From an uncultured Arthrobacter sp. (lineage in GTDB: Bacteria > Actinomycetota > Actinomycetes > Actinomycetales > Micrococcaceae), in the NCBI RefSeq assembly GCF_947493765.1, contig NZ_CANLSZ010000002.1:62001-126000 (forward strand): DNA of 64,000 nucleotides. The letters are read 5' to 3'. The first letter of the stretch is position 1, and each line of letters begins with the position of its first letter. This document shows, in pieces, positions 51,358 to 60,108 of the stretch. The notes under the pieces are model-generated. The model did not search any database, was not told the DNA's origin, and worked only from the letters and a program-made list of their open reading frames with translations. The translations under genes were made by a program, and so were the position numbers.

Positions 51358-53685
51358 TCAGCGCACCCCGGCCCGCCGGCGGCGGTCGTTGCCCGAGCGG
51401 AGGTCACGGTTCAGGCGGCGGTCCCCGTGGTAGAGGATGGACTCCCAGTCCGCCTCGGCCGCCGTCTTCGGCACCACCTTCGACTCCTCGACCTTCCGGA
51501 CGCGCGGCGACACGTACAGCCAGTTCAGGACGCCGAGCCACATGTCCACCACGGAGTTGTTGATCCCGATGTAGGCGCGGATGGCGCCGGCCGCGAGCAT
51601 GGCGTTCAGGCCGGCGAAGACCGCGTTGCCCCAGTTCTGCTCCAGGGCGTCCCGCACCAGGGTGAGCAGCGAGAAGGCCACGATGGCGTAGGGGATCACC
51701 ACGTAGAAGCCAGGCGCGGCCGTGCGGTCCTTCACCTTCGGGGTGCGCACGAACGGGATCTTCTCCCCCGTAAACGCCTGCTGGATGGACTTCAGCACAC
51801 CGGCCAGGTTCACCGGCAGCAGGACGAGGTTGAACCCGTAGATCCGGAAGATGTCGGAGAACCGGTGCCCGCAGTCCCGCAGGTCACTGCCCATCGCGAG
51901 GAAGTACGGTGCGGCGGCGAGGAACACCACCGGGCTCAGTAGCCTGCTGTCGTAGGGGTAGGCGAGCAGGAAGAGCAGCCCGAAGCTCGCCCAGGCGATC
52001 GACGCCATGTAGTTGACCCGCAGCAGGAGCTCCCGGGCCAGGATCTGCTCTCGCAGGTGGCGGCGGTGGCGTACCTGGTTCCACAGCTTCGGCAGGATCA
52101 GCAGCCCGCCGTTGGCCCAGCGCCGGCGCTGCACCACGAGGGAGCCGAAGTCGGGCGGCGTGGCACTGTAGCTCAGGCGCTCGGGGTAGTTCATGAGGGT
52201 CCAGCCGTGGGTGCCGAGGTCCACGCTCGATTCGGTGTCCTCGATGACCGTGCGGTCCTGGATGTAGGTCTTGATCTCGAACCCGCCCACGTTCTCGACC
52301 TCGACGATGTCCTCCACGGCCCGCTTGCGGATCACGGCGTTCGCGCCCACCCAGAACGTGGCGCCGTAGTAGGACATGCCCTGGTGCAGGATGTGCTGGA
52401 TGTCCGTGGTCGCGCCCGCCACCCGCTCGATGCGCGTCGGCGCGCCGCGGAACGAGGAGTACGGTGTCTGCGTGACGGCGATCCGCTCGTTCCCGGGTGA
52501 TTCGAGCAGGTACACCAGGCGCACGCAGTAGTCGCGCAGGAGGAGGGAGTCGGCGTCGAGCGTGAGCAGGTAGGTGGAGTCCTGGACGTCCAGGATCTCG
52601 GGGGCGTCCGCGTCCTCCCCGTCGGCCAGGGGTCGCAGCACCGTCCCGGTGGCCACGTGCTCCTTCCGCCAGCGCCGGCCCATGAGCGAGATGTAGGCGT
52701 TCAGGTTCATGGCCTTGTTGGCCTCGTGCGAGAGCGACGCGTAGGCCTTCCGCTCGAAGGTCTCGAGCCTCGTCGAGAAGATCCGCACCAGCCGGACGTA
52801 CAGCTCCCGGACGCGCTCCGGTTCGGGGCACTGCTCCTGCACCAGCGCGGCGTCGAGGGCGTACATGGTCAGGCGCAGCTCGCGCGCCAGACCCATGACC
52901 ACGAGATCCACGAAGAACTCGTCCACGTGGTCCTCGACCGTCTCGGCGTCGGCCATGTCCTCGAGCCAGACGGCGGCGGCCTCGTACGCGGCGATGAGCG
53001 GTGGCAGGTCGAGGCACGACGGCGGGGCGTCGGCGCCGCGGGCGGCCACGTCCGCCTCGAAGGCGGCGAGGGCCGCCGCGGCGCGGGTGGAGGGCTCCAG
53101 CAGACCGGACTCGATCTCGAAGGTCAGTGCCCGCGTGGCCTCCAGCCGCTCGCGCGTCACCGGGTCCTTCGGGTGCGGCGGGTCGTCGAGCAGGAGGACC
53201 ACCCGGATGTTGGGGAATTCCTGCAGCGCGGCGGACCACAGGGTGGCGCGCACGACGGCGGGTTCCTCGGCGTAGGAGGGCACCAGCACGGTGATGCCCT
53301 CGCGGTGATCGGCGAAGTGGCGGTCCAGCTCGCCGCGTGGCACCCGCCGGTGGTCCTTGAACCTGTACATGGCCCCCTGGCGTGCCACCAGGTACATGAG
53401 TGCCGAGAAGGTCAGGAACGTGACGACGACCAGGTAGGACACCGCCTCCAGCTGGAACCGGAAGCCCGCATTCGGGTTGTTCGCGAACTGGCGCAGGATC
53501 GTGGTGACGATGTACGTCATCCACGCCAGGACCGTGGTGACGATGGCCAGGCGTCCCAGGGCGAGCTTCCGGGCGGACGGTGTCGGATGCACGATCGACA
53601 GGGGCTCCGAACGTCGCTCGGCGCCCCACTGGCGACGGCGGACCGACGTGGAGGTGCGCTCGGTGGTGGTGACGTGTTCTGACAT
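51358..53685 (-). CDS. Membrane family 2 glycosyltransferase (processive polysaccharide synthase-like)
   Basis: 775 residues. Two N-terminal membrane helices (about 45-62, 80-100), a large cytoplasmic GT2 domain (about 125-540) and about four or five C-terminal helices. Catalytic hallmarks: SYAEEPAVVRATLWSAALQE, LLLDDPPHP (first Asp), LTLDADSLLL (DxD about 376), VIEDTESSVDLGTHGW (TED-like, about 482) and VQRRRWANGG (QxxRW, about 515), as in cellulose, chitin and hyaluronan synthases. A basic tail RRLNRDLRSGNDRRRR ends the protein; no complete PilZ domain is present. Likely extrudes a beta-linked polymer. Divergent from the GH18 gene, with a GGDEF-EAL gene behind it. Confidence 0.92.
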   Translation of the reverse strand: MSEHVTTTERTSTSVRRRQWGAERRSEPLSIVHPTPSARKLALGRLAIVTTVLAWMTYIVTTILRQFANNPNAGFRFQLEAVSYLVVVTFLTFSALMYLVARQGAMYRFKDHRRVPRGELDRHFADHREGITVLVPSYAEEPAVVRATLWSAALQEFPNIRVVLLLDDPPHPKDPVTRERLEATRALTFEIESGLLEPSTRAAAALAAFEADVAARGADAPPSCLDLPPLIAAYEAAAVWLEDMADAETVEDHVDEFFVDLVVMGLARELRLTMYALDAALVQEQCPEPERVRELYVRLVRIFSTRLETFERKAYASLSHEANKAMNLNAYISLMGRRWRKEHVATGTVLRPLADGEDADAPEILDVQDSTYLLTLDADSLLLRDYCVRLVYLLESPGNERIAVTQTPYSSFRGAPTRIERVAGATTDIQHILHQGMSYYGATFWVGANAVIRKRAVEDIVEVENVGGFEIKTYIQDRTVIEDTESSVDLGTHGWTLMNYPERLSYSATPPDFGSLVVQRRRWANGGLLILPKLWNQVRHRRHLREQILARELLLRVNYMASIAWASFGLLFLLAYPYDSRLLSPVVFLAAAPYFLAMGSDLRDCGHRFSDIFRIYGFNLVLLPVNLAGVLKSIQQAFTGEKIPFVRTPKVKDRTAAPGFYVVIPYAIVAFSLLTLVRDALEQNWGNAVFAGLNAMLAAGAIRAYIGINNSVVDMWLGVLNWLYVSPRVRKVEESKVVPKTAAEADWESILYHGDRRLNRDLRSGNDRRRRAGVR

Positions 53686-53889
53686 GGCTACCCGGCAGTC
53701 GAGGGACGATTCCTGGCCGGGCGGTGTTCCCCAGAGGCCCGGTTCCGTGCCGTACTCTCGGCATCTCGCGGGTGACCGTTAGCGGGTTGCGCGGATGATC
53801 CTGGTCGGTACCATAAGCCTTTCACGCAGCATTCGCGGTCTCACGCTCGTCCTTCCTCCTCCTGCTGCCGTCATGATCTGGGGTTCATC

Positions 53890-55458
53890 GTGTCTGCACG
53901 TTTCCCGGGCCGGAAACTCTCCCTGGCCCGCCTCTGCCTGCTCACCGGCGCCGTCGCGGCCGTCACCGTGGGCGGCCTCACCGGCTTCAACCGCTGGGAG
54001 GACGCCCGCACCGCCGAGAGCGCCGGCTCGTTCTTCGCCGGTTACGTCGACGTCACGGCCACCCCCTCCTACGCCTTCGAGGACCCGGCGAAGGACATCG
54101 GTGGGGGTGCGGTGCTGTCCTTCATCGTGGCCTCGAAGACCGAACCGTGCGCGCCGTCGTGGGGCACCTACTACTCGCTCGACGACGCCGAGACCGGCCT
54201 CGACCTGGACCGCCGCGTGGCACGCATGACGCAGGACAACGGGGAGGTGATCGTGTCCTTCGGCGGGCTGCTGAACGACGAGCTGGCCACGGCCTGCACC
54301 GACCCCGACGACCTCGTGGACGCGTACGCGCAGGTGATCGACCGGTACGAGCTCTCGACCGTCGACCTCGACATCGAGGGTGAGAACCTGTCGGACACCG
54401 CTGCCGGGGAGCGGCGGGCGGAGGCCATGGCGACGCTGCAGAAGGAACGCGCCGGCACGGCGCGGCCGCTCAACGTGTGGCTGACCCTGCCCGTGGCCCC
54501 CACGGGACTGACAGCCGAGGGTACGGCCGCCGTCGCGCAGTTCCTCGAGGCGGGCGTGGATCTCGCCGGCGTGAACGTCATGACCATGGACTACGGTGGC
54601 AGCCGGCCGGAGGGGACCGACATGCTGACGGCGTCGAAGAACGCCGCGGACGCCACGCACCGCCAGGTGCAGGTGCTGTACGAGCGGGCAGGCATGCCGC
54701 TCGGGCCGCAGGCTGCGTGGCGGAAGATCGGGCTGACGCCCATGATCGGGCAGAACGACGTCGTGGGTGAGGTGTTCACGCTCGAGGACGCGGAGGCCTT
54801 CAATGCCTTCGCCACCGAGCGTGGCGCGGGACGCATGTCCATGTGGTCGCTCAATCGCGACGCCACGTGCAGCGAGAACTACGGCGACACCACCCTGGTG
54901 TCCGACTCCTGCAGCGGTATCGACCAGAAGGGGTTTACCTTCGCCCCCGTGCTCGGCGCCGATTTCGAGGGCCGCGCCGCGACGCTCGCTGAGGAACCCG
55001 TCGCCGAGGAATCGCCCGAGGCCCTGGTCGAGGACGATCCGGAGACCAGCCCCTACCCCATCTGGTCCGACGTGGGCACGTACCGGGAGGACGACCGCGT
55101 GGTGTGGCACGGCTACGTGTACACCGCGAAGTACTGGACACAGGGCGACGTGCCGGACAATCCGGTGCTGCAGGCGGAGGAGACCCCGTGGACGCTGCTG
55201 GGACCGGTGCTGCCGGACGAGCGCCCCGTGCCCGTCGCCACGGCTCCGGCCGGACTGTACCCGGAGTGGGAACCGAAGGCGGTGTACGAGCGGGGGGACC
55301 GCATCCTCGTGGACGGCCGGGTGTACGAGGCGAAGTGGTGGAGCCAGAGCGACAGCCCCGAGGCGGCCGTCCAGGGCTCCGACGCCTCGCCCTGGCAGAA
55401 GCTCGACGACGCCGCACTGGTGAAGGCGATCGAGGAGAAGAAGAAGGACAAGTCCTAG
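53890..55458 (+). CDS. Exported GH18-type hydrolase with two C-terminal chitin-binding-like modules
   Basis: 522 residues. An N-terminal signal-anchor (LARLCLLTGAVAAVTVGGLTG, about 13-33) exports it. GH18 core about 48-345: FFAGYVDVTATPSYAF, VIVSFGGLLNDELATAC, the catalytic strand TVDLDIEG (DxDxE form, Glu about 163) and VNVMTMDYGGS. Two modules of about 50 residues follow (about 394-450 and 455-510), each with a GDRV...G..Y.AKWWxQ(S/G)D pattern seen in CBM5/12 chitin-binding domains. It probably cuts a GlcNAc-containing polymer outside the cell. Divergent from the GT2 synthase (204 bp between starts), suggesting shared control. Confidence 0.88.
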   Translation: MSARFPGRKLSLARLCLLTGAVAAVTVGGLTGFNRWEDARTAESAGSFFAGYVDVTATPSYAFEDPAKDIGGGAVLSFIVASKTEPCAPSWGTYYSLDDAETGLDLDRRVARMTQDNGEVIVSFGGLLNDELATACTDPDDLVDAYAQVIDRYELSTVDLDIEGENLSDTAAGERRAEAMATLQKERAGTARPLNVWLTLPVAPTGLTAEGTAAVAQFLEAGVDLAGVNVMTMDYGGSRPEGTDMLTASKNAADATHRQVQVLYERAGMPLGPQAAWRKIGLTPMIGQNDVVGEVFTLEDAEAFNAFATERGAGRMSMWSLNRDATCSENYGDTTLVSDSCSGIDQKGFTFAPVLGADFEGRAATLAEEPVAEESPEALVEDDPETSPYPIWSDVGTYREDDRVVWHGYVYTAKYWTQGDVPDNPVLQAEETPWTLLGPVLPDERPVPVATAPAGLYPEWEPKAVYERGDRILVDGRVYEAKWWSQSDSPEAAVQGSDASPWQKLDDAALVKAIEEKKKDKS

Positions 55459-55478
55459 CGGTGGAGTGACGGCCGGTC

Positions 55479-55536
55479 GCGGGCGGCGCCCACGGCCGGT
55501 GCGTGCCGCCGTCGGGCACATGGCTCCGCTGGGTGG
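55479..55536 (+). repeat. Left 58-bp direct repeat of the low-G+C islet
   Basis: Identical to 56978-57035 except for two bases; begins GCGGGCGGCGCCCACGGCCG. It lies 20 bp after the GH18 stop and lacks the -10 box of the right copy (TCCGCT in place of TACGCT). Confidence 0.85.
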
Positions 55537-56977
55537 CCGTGCAACCTACTCGTAGCACTCAGATGACTCCGGAGAGCATCGCTGAACCGACCAGCTGTCG
55601 AGTTGCAGCGCCCCGAAGTCCTGGCCCTGGCCTGACAAAATAACCGCGCTGCTTCTTGCCGGCCGCCGCTGGTACTTGAGTCCGCCTGCCCGTCGGACGG
55701 TCTTCTTGGGAGAGGGCATCGATTCGACACTGGCTCTTCTGACAGCCGTTCTGCTGGTCCTCAGAATCACTGCACTCGAGGAAATTCGGCACCTACCGCT
55801 GAACTAAGCAGATATTCAACTCCGGGAGATGAGTGAACACCGCCGACATCGAGGAAGCCCCCGGCATATCGCCGAAGGCTTCCTGGTCGACTTGAAGGTA
55901 CTACTGGACTGCGACGAACACCTTATCGGCTAGCATACCGGGGCTGACAGCAAGAACTCCTTCGCCAGCAGACGCCGATGGCACCTCGAACGCGACATTA
56001 CCTGTGGCCGTGCCACCCGTGTAAAGGGTGCCTGACATATCAATCGGCTCGGGCGCAACGACCAAATTGTCGAAGCTGTTGACCGTGGTTCCCTCGGCCG
56101 TTACGTATTCCAGTGTCACGAATGCGGGCAACTGGCCGTCAGGATCATCACCTAGATAGGTGGCCGAGTAATTCACGAGAATGTATTCCGACCCGTCAGC
56201 TGGCGGCTCATTGAACTCATTGGCGTTAAGGACTACGTCCGTGGCAGCTAGAGTGACGGAGTCAACGATAAGGCGCCAGTCGTCGGATTCGATGACCGAT
56301 CCGACCGGGTATGGATTCATTCGAGTCCCGGCCTCCCCTTCCGCGTCATCCTCTTCTGCGGCATCGTCGCTGGGTCCAGCGTTCTCGGCAACAGCATCAG
56401 CGGACGGTTCGACGACTGTCGTATCGCCACTTTCGAACGCCTCATCAATGGAAGTCGTGACGACCGTGAGGAATACCAGAACTCCCACGATCGTCCCCAC
56501 GATCGACAGAATGATCGCCGTGATCCCCATCCACTTGGACTTGTCCCGGAGAAAGAGAGAAACAAGCCCGAGGATGAAGGCTATTGGGAGAAGAATCCAT
56601 CCAACGATGAGTGCGCCCGGAATGCAGGCGAAGATGAAGCCCAGAATCGCCGCTATCAGTGCGATGAGACCCACAACGTTTTTCTGCTTGGTCTGTCGAG
56701 GTGACGGTGTTTGCGTTGATGCCCCGTGTGCGGAGGCATTGGGAGAAGGTTGCTGCGGCTGCTGGGGCGGGAAACGGTTCGAGTCCTCCCCAGGGATCTC
56801 TGAAGTCATGAGCTAATGATGGCAGATGAGGAACAGACCTCGTGCACTCGCTAACCGGCGATTTGCTATCCGAGGAGATCACTTGCCGCGATCAGGAAGT
56901 CTGACTGGTAGCTGCTCAAAGGATTTCGCTTCATGAGCGTCAGACCGCAATTGCTGGCCGTGCAAGATTATCCTCAT
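55537..56977. other. Lower-G+C islet between direct repeats
   Basis: 1.44-kb segment of visibly lower G+C (near 55%) than the rest of the window, holding one gene (55901-56809) and about 360 bp at the left with no supported gene, apart from a hairpin at 55852-55884 (AGGAAGCC...GGCTTCCT with an inner CGGC/GCCG). No integrase, transposase or tRNA end is found. The 11-mer TGGCCGTGCAA occurs just after the left repeat (55535-55545) and just before the right one (56955-56965), a second pair of matching ends. Acquisition by recombination is likely; the mechanism is unknown. Confidence 0.65.
55901..56809 (-). CDS. Membrane protein with C-terminal DUF4352-like domain
   Basis: 302 residues. N-terminus is Pro/Gln/Ser-rich (RFPPQQPQQPSPNASAHG), then three membrane helices (VVGLIALIAAILGFIFACIP, ALIVGWILLPIAFILGLVSL, WMGITAIILSIVGTIVGVLV) like DUF4190-type proteins, a disordered acidic linker (DAAEEDDAEGEAG, about 145-160) and an extracytoplasmic beta domain (from GSVIESDDWRLIVDSVTLAATD to the end) of DUF4352/immunoglobulin-like type. 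Codon choice is less G+C-biased than in neighbours (for example AGG, TTG, ATA, TCA). Probably cell-surface; function unknown. Likely acquired with the islet. Confidence 0.75.
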   Translation of the reverse strand: MTSEIPGEDSNRFPPQQPQQPSPNASAHGASTQTPSPRQTKQKNVVGLIALIAAILGFIFACIPGALIVGWILLPIAFILGLVSLFLRDKSKWMGITAIILSIVGTIVGVLVFLTVVTTSIDEAFESGDTTVVEPSADAVAENAGPSDDAAEEDDAEGEAGTRMNPYPVGSVIESDDWRLIVDSVTLAATDVVLNANEFNEPPADGSEYILVNYSATYLGDDPDGQLPAFVTLEYVTAEGTTVNSFDNLVVAPEPIDMSGTLYTGGTATGNVAFEVPSASAGEGVLAVSPGMLADKVFVAVQ

Positions 56978-57035
56978 GCGGGCGGCGCCCACGGCCGGTG
57001 CGTGCTGCCGTCGGGCACATGGCTACGCTGGGTGG
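56978..57035 (+). repeat. Right 58-bp direct repeat, containing the promoter of the histidine phosphatase gene
   Basis: Ends directly at the ATG of the next gene and includes its -10 box TACGCT (57024-57029). Pairs with 55479-55536. Confidence 0.85.
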
Positions 57036-57734
57036 ATGGCCACAGTGATTCTCGTGCGGCACGGCCGCACCACAGCGAACGCCTCCGGACTGCTGGCCGG
57101 ACGGACCCCCGGCGTCGACCTGGACGACGTCGGGCGTCACCAGGCGGTCGTGACCGGGGACCGGCTCGCCGCCGTGCCCCTCGTCGGGGTGGTGTCGAGC
57201 CCGCTCGAGCGGTGCCGGCAGACGGCCCGGTTCATCCTCGACCGCCAGCAGGGGGCCCCGCACGCGCCGGTCGACGTCGATCTCACCGAGTGCGACTACG
57301 GCCGATGGCAGGGGCGTACGCTCACGGAGCTCGCGGCCGAGGAGTTGTGGCCGATGGTGCAGTCCCAGCCCTCCGCCGTCACTTTCCCCGGCGGCGAATC
57401 CATGGCGGGGATGCAGACGCGCGCCGTGGCGGCGATCCGGCGCCGCGATGCAGCCTTCCAGGGCGAGCACGGGCCGGGAGCCGTGTGGGTGGCGGTGAGC
57501 CACGGGGACATCATCAAGTCGGTCCTCGCGGATGCCTTCGGCATGCACCTCGACCTGTTCCAGCGCATCAGTGTGGGCCCTGCCTCGGTCTCGATCGTCC
57601 ACTACGGCACAGGCCGGCCCACCGTCCACGCGACCAACACCGACGCGGGCGACCTGGCCTGGCTCGCCACGAGCGCGCACTCCGGTGATGCGCCGGTCGG
57701 TGGCGGTGCAGGTCAGCAAGCGCCACCGCCCTGA
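57036..57734 (+). CDS. Histidine phosphatase family protein (MSMEG_4193-like)
   Basis: 232 residues. Phosphoglycerate-mutase-like fold: VILVRHGRTTANASGLLAGR (catalytic His about 9), SSPLERCRQTARFIL, ECDYGRWQGRTLTEL and AVSHGDIIKSVLAD (second His about 152). Gene order phosphatase - DUF3090 - SCO1664 family is conserved in actinobacteria, usually near mshC, so a phosphomonoesterase role in a shared pathway is likely; the substrate is unknown. TACGCT 6 nt before the ATG predicts a leaderless mRNA, and that promoter lies inside the right islet repeat. Confidence 0.9.
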   Translation: MATVILVRHGRTTANASGLLAGRTPGVDLDDVGRHQAVVTGDRLAAVPLVGVVSSPLERCRQTARFILDRQQGAPHAPVDVDLTECDYGRWQGRTLTELAAEELWPMVQSQPSAVTFPGGESMAGMQTRAVAAIRRRDAAFQGEHGPGAVWVAVSHGDIIKSVLADAFGMHLDLFQRISVGPASVSIVHYGTGRPTVHATNTDAGDLAWLATSAHSGDAPVGGGAGQQAPPP

Positions 57735-57752
57735 AGCGCCTAAAATGGAGAC

Positions 57753-58319
57753 ATGCCTACACAAGTTCACGAGTTCGCCTGGCCTGATCGGGTCGTCGTC
57801 GGCACCATAGGCGTCCCTGGGGAGCGCACCTTCTACCTGCAGGTCCGCGCAGGAACCCAGATCGTCAGTATCGCCCTGGAGAAACAGCAGTCGGCCCTCC
57901 TCGCCGAGAAGATCGACGAGATCCTCGACCAGCTGATCAATCTGGACGGCAATCCCTTCAGCGTTCCCGTGGGCACGCCCACGGAGCTCGTCGACAACGA
58001 CCAGCTCGAGTCCGTCGAGGAGCAGTTCCGCACCGGCGCCATGAGCCTGGGGTGGGATCCGGCCACGCTGCAGGTGGTCATCGAGGCGTACCCGCTCATC
58101 GAGGTGGACACGGACGACGACGCCGAGGTCATCGATGCCCTGCTCAGTGAGGACGACGTCGACGTACCGGAGATGCTCCGTGTCCGTATGCCGGTGGGTA
58201 CCGCCCGCGCGTTCGCCATGCGCACGCGCGAGGTGGTCGGGGCCGGGCGTCCCACCTGCTCCGACTGCGGGCGTCCCATCGACGCCGACGGGCACAGCTG
58301 CACCCCTCCCGAGGACTGA
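57753..58319 (+). CDS. DUF3090 family protein
   Basis: 188 residues, complete DUF3090: FAWPDRVVVGTIGVPGERTF at the N-terminus, VSIALEKQQSALLAEKIDEILDQ in the middle and a C-terminal zinc-ribbon-like CSDCGRPIDADGHSC (four cysteines). Function unknown, strictly conserved neighbour of the phosphatase. TAAAAT lies 6 nt before the ATG. The stop overlaps the next start by one base, so translation is coupled. Confidence 0.92.
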   Translation: MPTQVHEFAWPDRVVVGTIGVPGERTFYLQVRAGTQIVSIALEKQQSALLAEKIDEILDQLINLDGNPFSVPVGTPTELVDNDQLESVEEQFRTGAMSLGWDPATLQVVIEAYPLIEVDTDDDAEVIDALLSEDDVDVPEMLRVRMPVGTARAFAMRTREVVGAGRPTCSDCGRPIDADGHSCTPPED

Positions 58320-59086
58320 TGCCGGCTCCGGACCTCGTGACCGCCGATCTCACCCTCACCGGCCGCATCACGACGGCGTCGAACGCCACCTTCCTGGGCA
58401 GTATCGGGGACGCCGCGGTGGTCTACAAGCCGATGGCGGGCGAGCACCCGCTATGGGACTTCCCCGACGGGGCGCTGGCCCACCGCGAGGTGGCGGCTTA
58501 TCTGGTCTCGGAGGTGCTGGGCTGGAACATCGTGCCGCGGACCTGGCTGCGTGACGGTCCGCTCGGCGAAGGGATGGTGCAGCTGTGGCAGGAGCAGGAT
58601 CCCGACCGAAGCGCCGTGGACCTGCTCCCCGCCGACGAAGTGCCGGAGGCTGGCTGGAAACAGGTGCTCGAGGGACAGGACGAGAGCGGCCGGGTGGTCG
58701 CCCTCGTGCACGAGGACTCACCCGCGCTCCGACGCATGGCGGTGTTCGACGCCGTCGTCAACAACGCCGACCGGAAGGGCGACCACGTCCTGGCCATGAG
58801 TGACGGACACCGGTACGGCGTGGACCACGGTCTCACCTTCCACAGCGACCACAAGTTGCGCACCGTCCTCTGGGGCTGGCTGGGGGACGCCCTGACGGCC
58901 GAGGAACTCGAGGGCATCGACCGTGTCCGGGACGGGCTGCAGGGTGAGCTGGGTCGACACCTGACGAATCTCCTCACCCCCGGAGAGATCACGGCGCTCG
59001 ACGCACGCTGTGCCCGGCTGCGGTCGGCGGGGCGATTCCCCGCTCCAGGGGGACGCATGTCGGCGGTACCCTGGCCACTGTTCTGA
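58319..59086 (+). CDS. SCO1664 family protein (PI3/PI4-kinase-like fold)
   Basis: 255 residues. Core resembles a small lipid/protein-kinase fold: ATFLGSIGDAAVVYKPMAGEHPLWDFPDG (Lys in VVYKP), HREVAAYLVSEVLGWNIVP, MAVFDAVVNNADRKGDHVLA (Asn-Asn-Asp-Lys catalytic-type loop about 142-151) and YGVDHGLTFHSDHKLRTVLW (metal-type Asp). Last of the conserved trio. ATG overlaps the DUF3090 stop. Activity has not been established in the family as far as I know. Its 3' end overlaps the open frame of the deacetylase. Confidence 0.9.
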   Translation: MPAPDLVTADLTLTGRITTASNATFLGSIGDAAVVYKPMAGEHPLWDFPDGALAHREVAAYLVSEVLGWNIVPRTWLRDGPLGEGMVQLWQEQDPDRSAVDLLPADEVPEAGWKQVLEGQDESGRVVALVHEDSPALRRMAVFDAVVNNADRKGDHVLAMSDGHRYGVDHGLTFHSDHKLRTVLWGWLGDALTAEELEGIDRVRDGLQGELGRHLTNLLTPGEITALDARCARLRSAGRFPAPGGRMSAVPWPLF

Positions 59087-59789
59087 GGCACTCGACCCTT
59101 CAAGGCACGCCGCAGCGTCGCCGACCGAGCCCGCGACCGTCCTGAGCACTCCTCCGCCGGTGACGCGGGTGCCACTGCCTCCAGGCGCGATCACCGGGCT
59201 CCCGTCACCCGAACCGGTGCTGGCGTGGACGGTCGACGACGGCTCCGACAGTGAGGTGGTGCGCCGCTACATCGAGTTCGCCCGGACGAGCGGCACACGT
59301 CTGACCTTCTTCCTGAACGGCTCCTACCCCGCCTGGTCGGAGCACGCCGCACTCCTGCAACCCCTTGTGACGTCGGGCCAGATCCAGCTCGGCAACCACA
59401 CCTGGTCCCACGCGAGCCTCACCAGCCTCAGCGACGCGGGTATCGCCTCCGAGCTGCAGCGGAACCACGACTTCATCGTCGACACCTTCGGCGTGGATCC
59501 CCGGCCCTACTATCGGCCCCCGTTCGGGTACCGCGACGGGCGGACCGACGCCGCCGCCGCCTCGCTCGGCTACACCTCACCGGTCATGTGGTACGGCTCC
59601 CTGGCAGATTCCGGCCCCCGTACCGAACAGCAGATCATCGACCTCGCCACGGAGTGGTTCCTGCCCGCCCACATCGTCATCGGTCACCTGAACTTCCCTG
59701 CCGTGACGCGGGTGTTCCCTCGACTCCGCCAGCTCATTGAGGACCGAGGTCTCATCACCGTCACACTCGACGACATTTTCGCGCGCTGA
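59010..59789 (+). CDS. NodB-type polysaccharide deacetylase, N-terminus uncertain
   Basis: Up to 259 residues. The NodB domain is complete: VLAWTVDDGSDSEVVRRYIE (metal Asp), LGNHTWSHASLTSLSDAG (HxxxH), YYRPPFGYRDGRTDAAA (R-P-P-F/Y-G) and IVIGHLNFPAVTRVFPRLRQ (catalytic His region). Expected reaction: deacetylation of an extracellular GlcNAc-containing polymer. The problem is the start: GTG 59010 overlaps the previous gene by 77 bp, and GTG 59160 leaves no leader, so no signal peptide is visible in either case. Possibly truncated at its 5' end, or exported by another route. Confidence 0.8.
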   Translation: MPGCGRRGDSPLQGDACRRYPGHCSEALDPSRHAAASPTEPATVLSTPPPVTRVPLPPGAITGLPSPEPVLAWTVDDGSDSEVVRRYIEFARTSGTRLTFFLNGSYPAWSEHAALLQPLVTSGQIQLGNHTWSHASLTSLSDAGIASELQRNHDFIVDTFGVDPRPYYRPPFGYRDGRTDAAAASLGYTSPVMWYGSLADSGPRTEQQIIDLATEWFLPAHIVIGHLNFPAVTRVFPRLRQLIEDRGLITVTLDDIFAR

Positions 59790-59819
59790 GCGTCGTCCCG
59801 CCGTCGTCGTCCCCGGCCT

Positions 59820-59882
59820 TGCCGAGATGGCAGGAATGACCGCCGATCGGCGGCGCCGATGGTGATTTCCGCCATCTCGGCA
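59820..59882. repeat. Long palindromic intergenic element
   Basis: Perfect 12-bp ends TGCCGAGATGGC/GCCATCTCGGCA enclose a partly complementary interior with the inner palindrome CCGCCGATCGGCGG, so the whole 63 bp can fold on itself. It is not followed by a U-run. Confidence 0.65.
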
Positions 59883-59906
59883 GGTGCTGGCGGCGCGAGC
59901 ACGCAG

Positions 59907-59936
59907 AAGGGGCGCCCGCACCGGCGGACGCCCCTT
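59907..59936. terminator. Bidirectional terminator hairpin
   Basis: AAGGGGCG...CGCCCCTT-type stem with internal CCCGC/GCGGA pairing, between the convergent deacetylase and small acidic protein genes. Confidence 0.7.
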
Positions 59937-59952
59937 CGTGGAACGCGATCGG

Positions 59953-60108
59953 TCAGCTGTTCTCGGTCCGGACCGGGCTGTTGCCGTCCTCCTCGAGGGG
60001 TGAGGGCGCGTCGCCGTCCTCGGACAGGGCTTCGTGGCCCTCGAGGGACTCGGACAGTTCCTCGTCGGCCGATTCGTCGTGCTGGGGCTGCTCGCTGTGG
60101 GTACTCAT
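59953..60108 (-). CDS. Small acidic protein
   Basis: 51 residues from ATG 60108 (MSTHSEQPQHDESADEELSE), GGAAGGAC 5 nt upstream. Highly acidic and disordered (SEDGDAPSPLEEDGNSPVR). Similar short acidic proteins occur in Arthrobacter-like genomes but no function is known. Supported by a good ribosome site and a following terminator. Confidence 0.65.
   Translation of the reverse strand: MSTHSEQPQHDESADEELSESLEGHEALSEDGDAPSPLEEDGNSPVRTENS

Noticed and set aside
55546-55792. Two short minus-strand frames in the left part of the islet
   Set aside because: Overlapping each other in different frames, no family match and no good ribosome site; left as non-coding.
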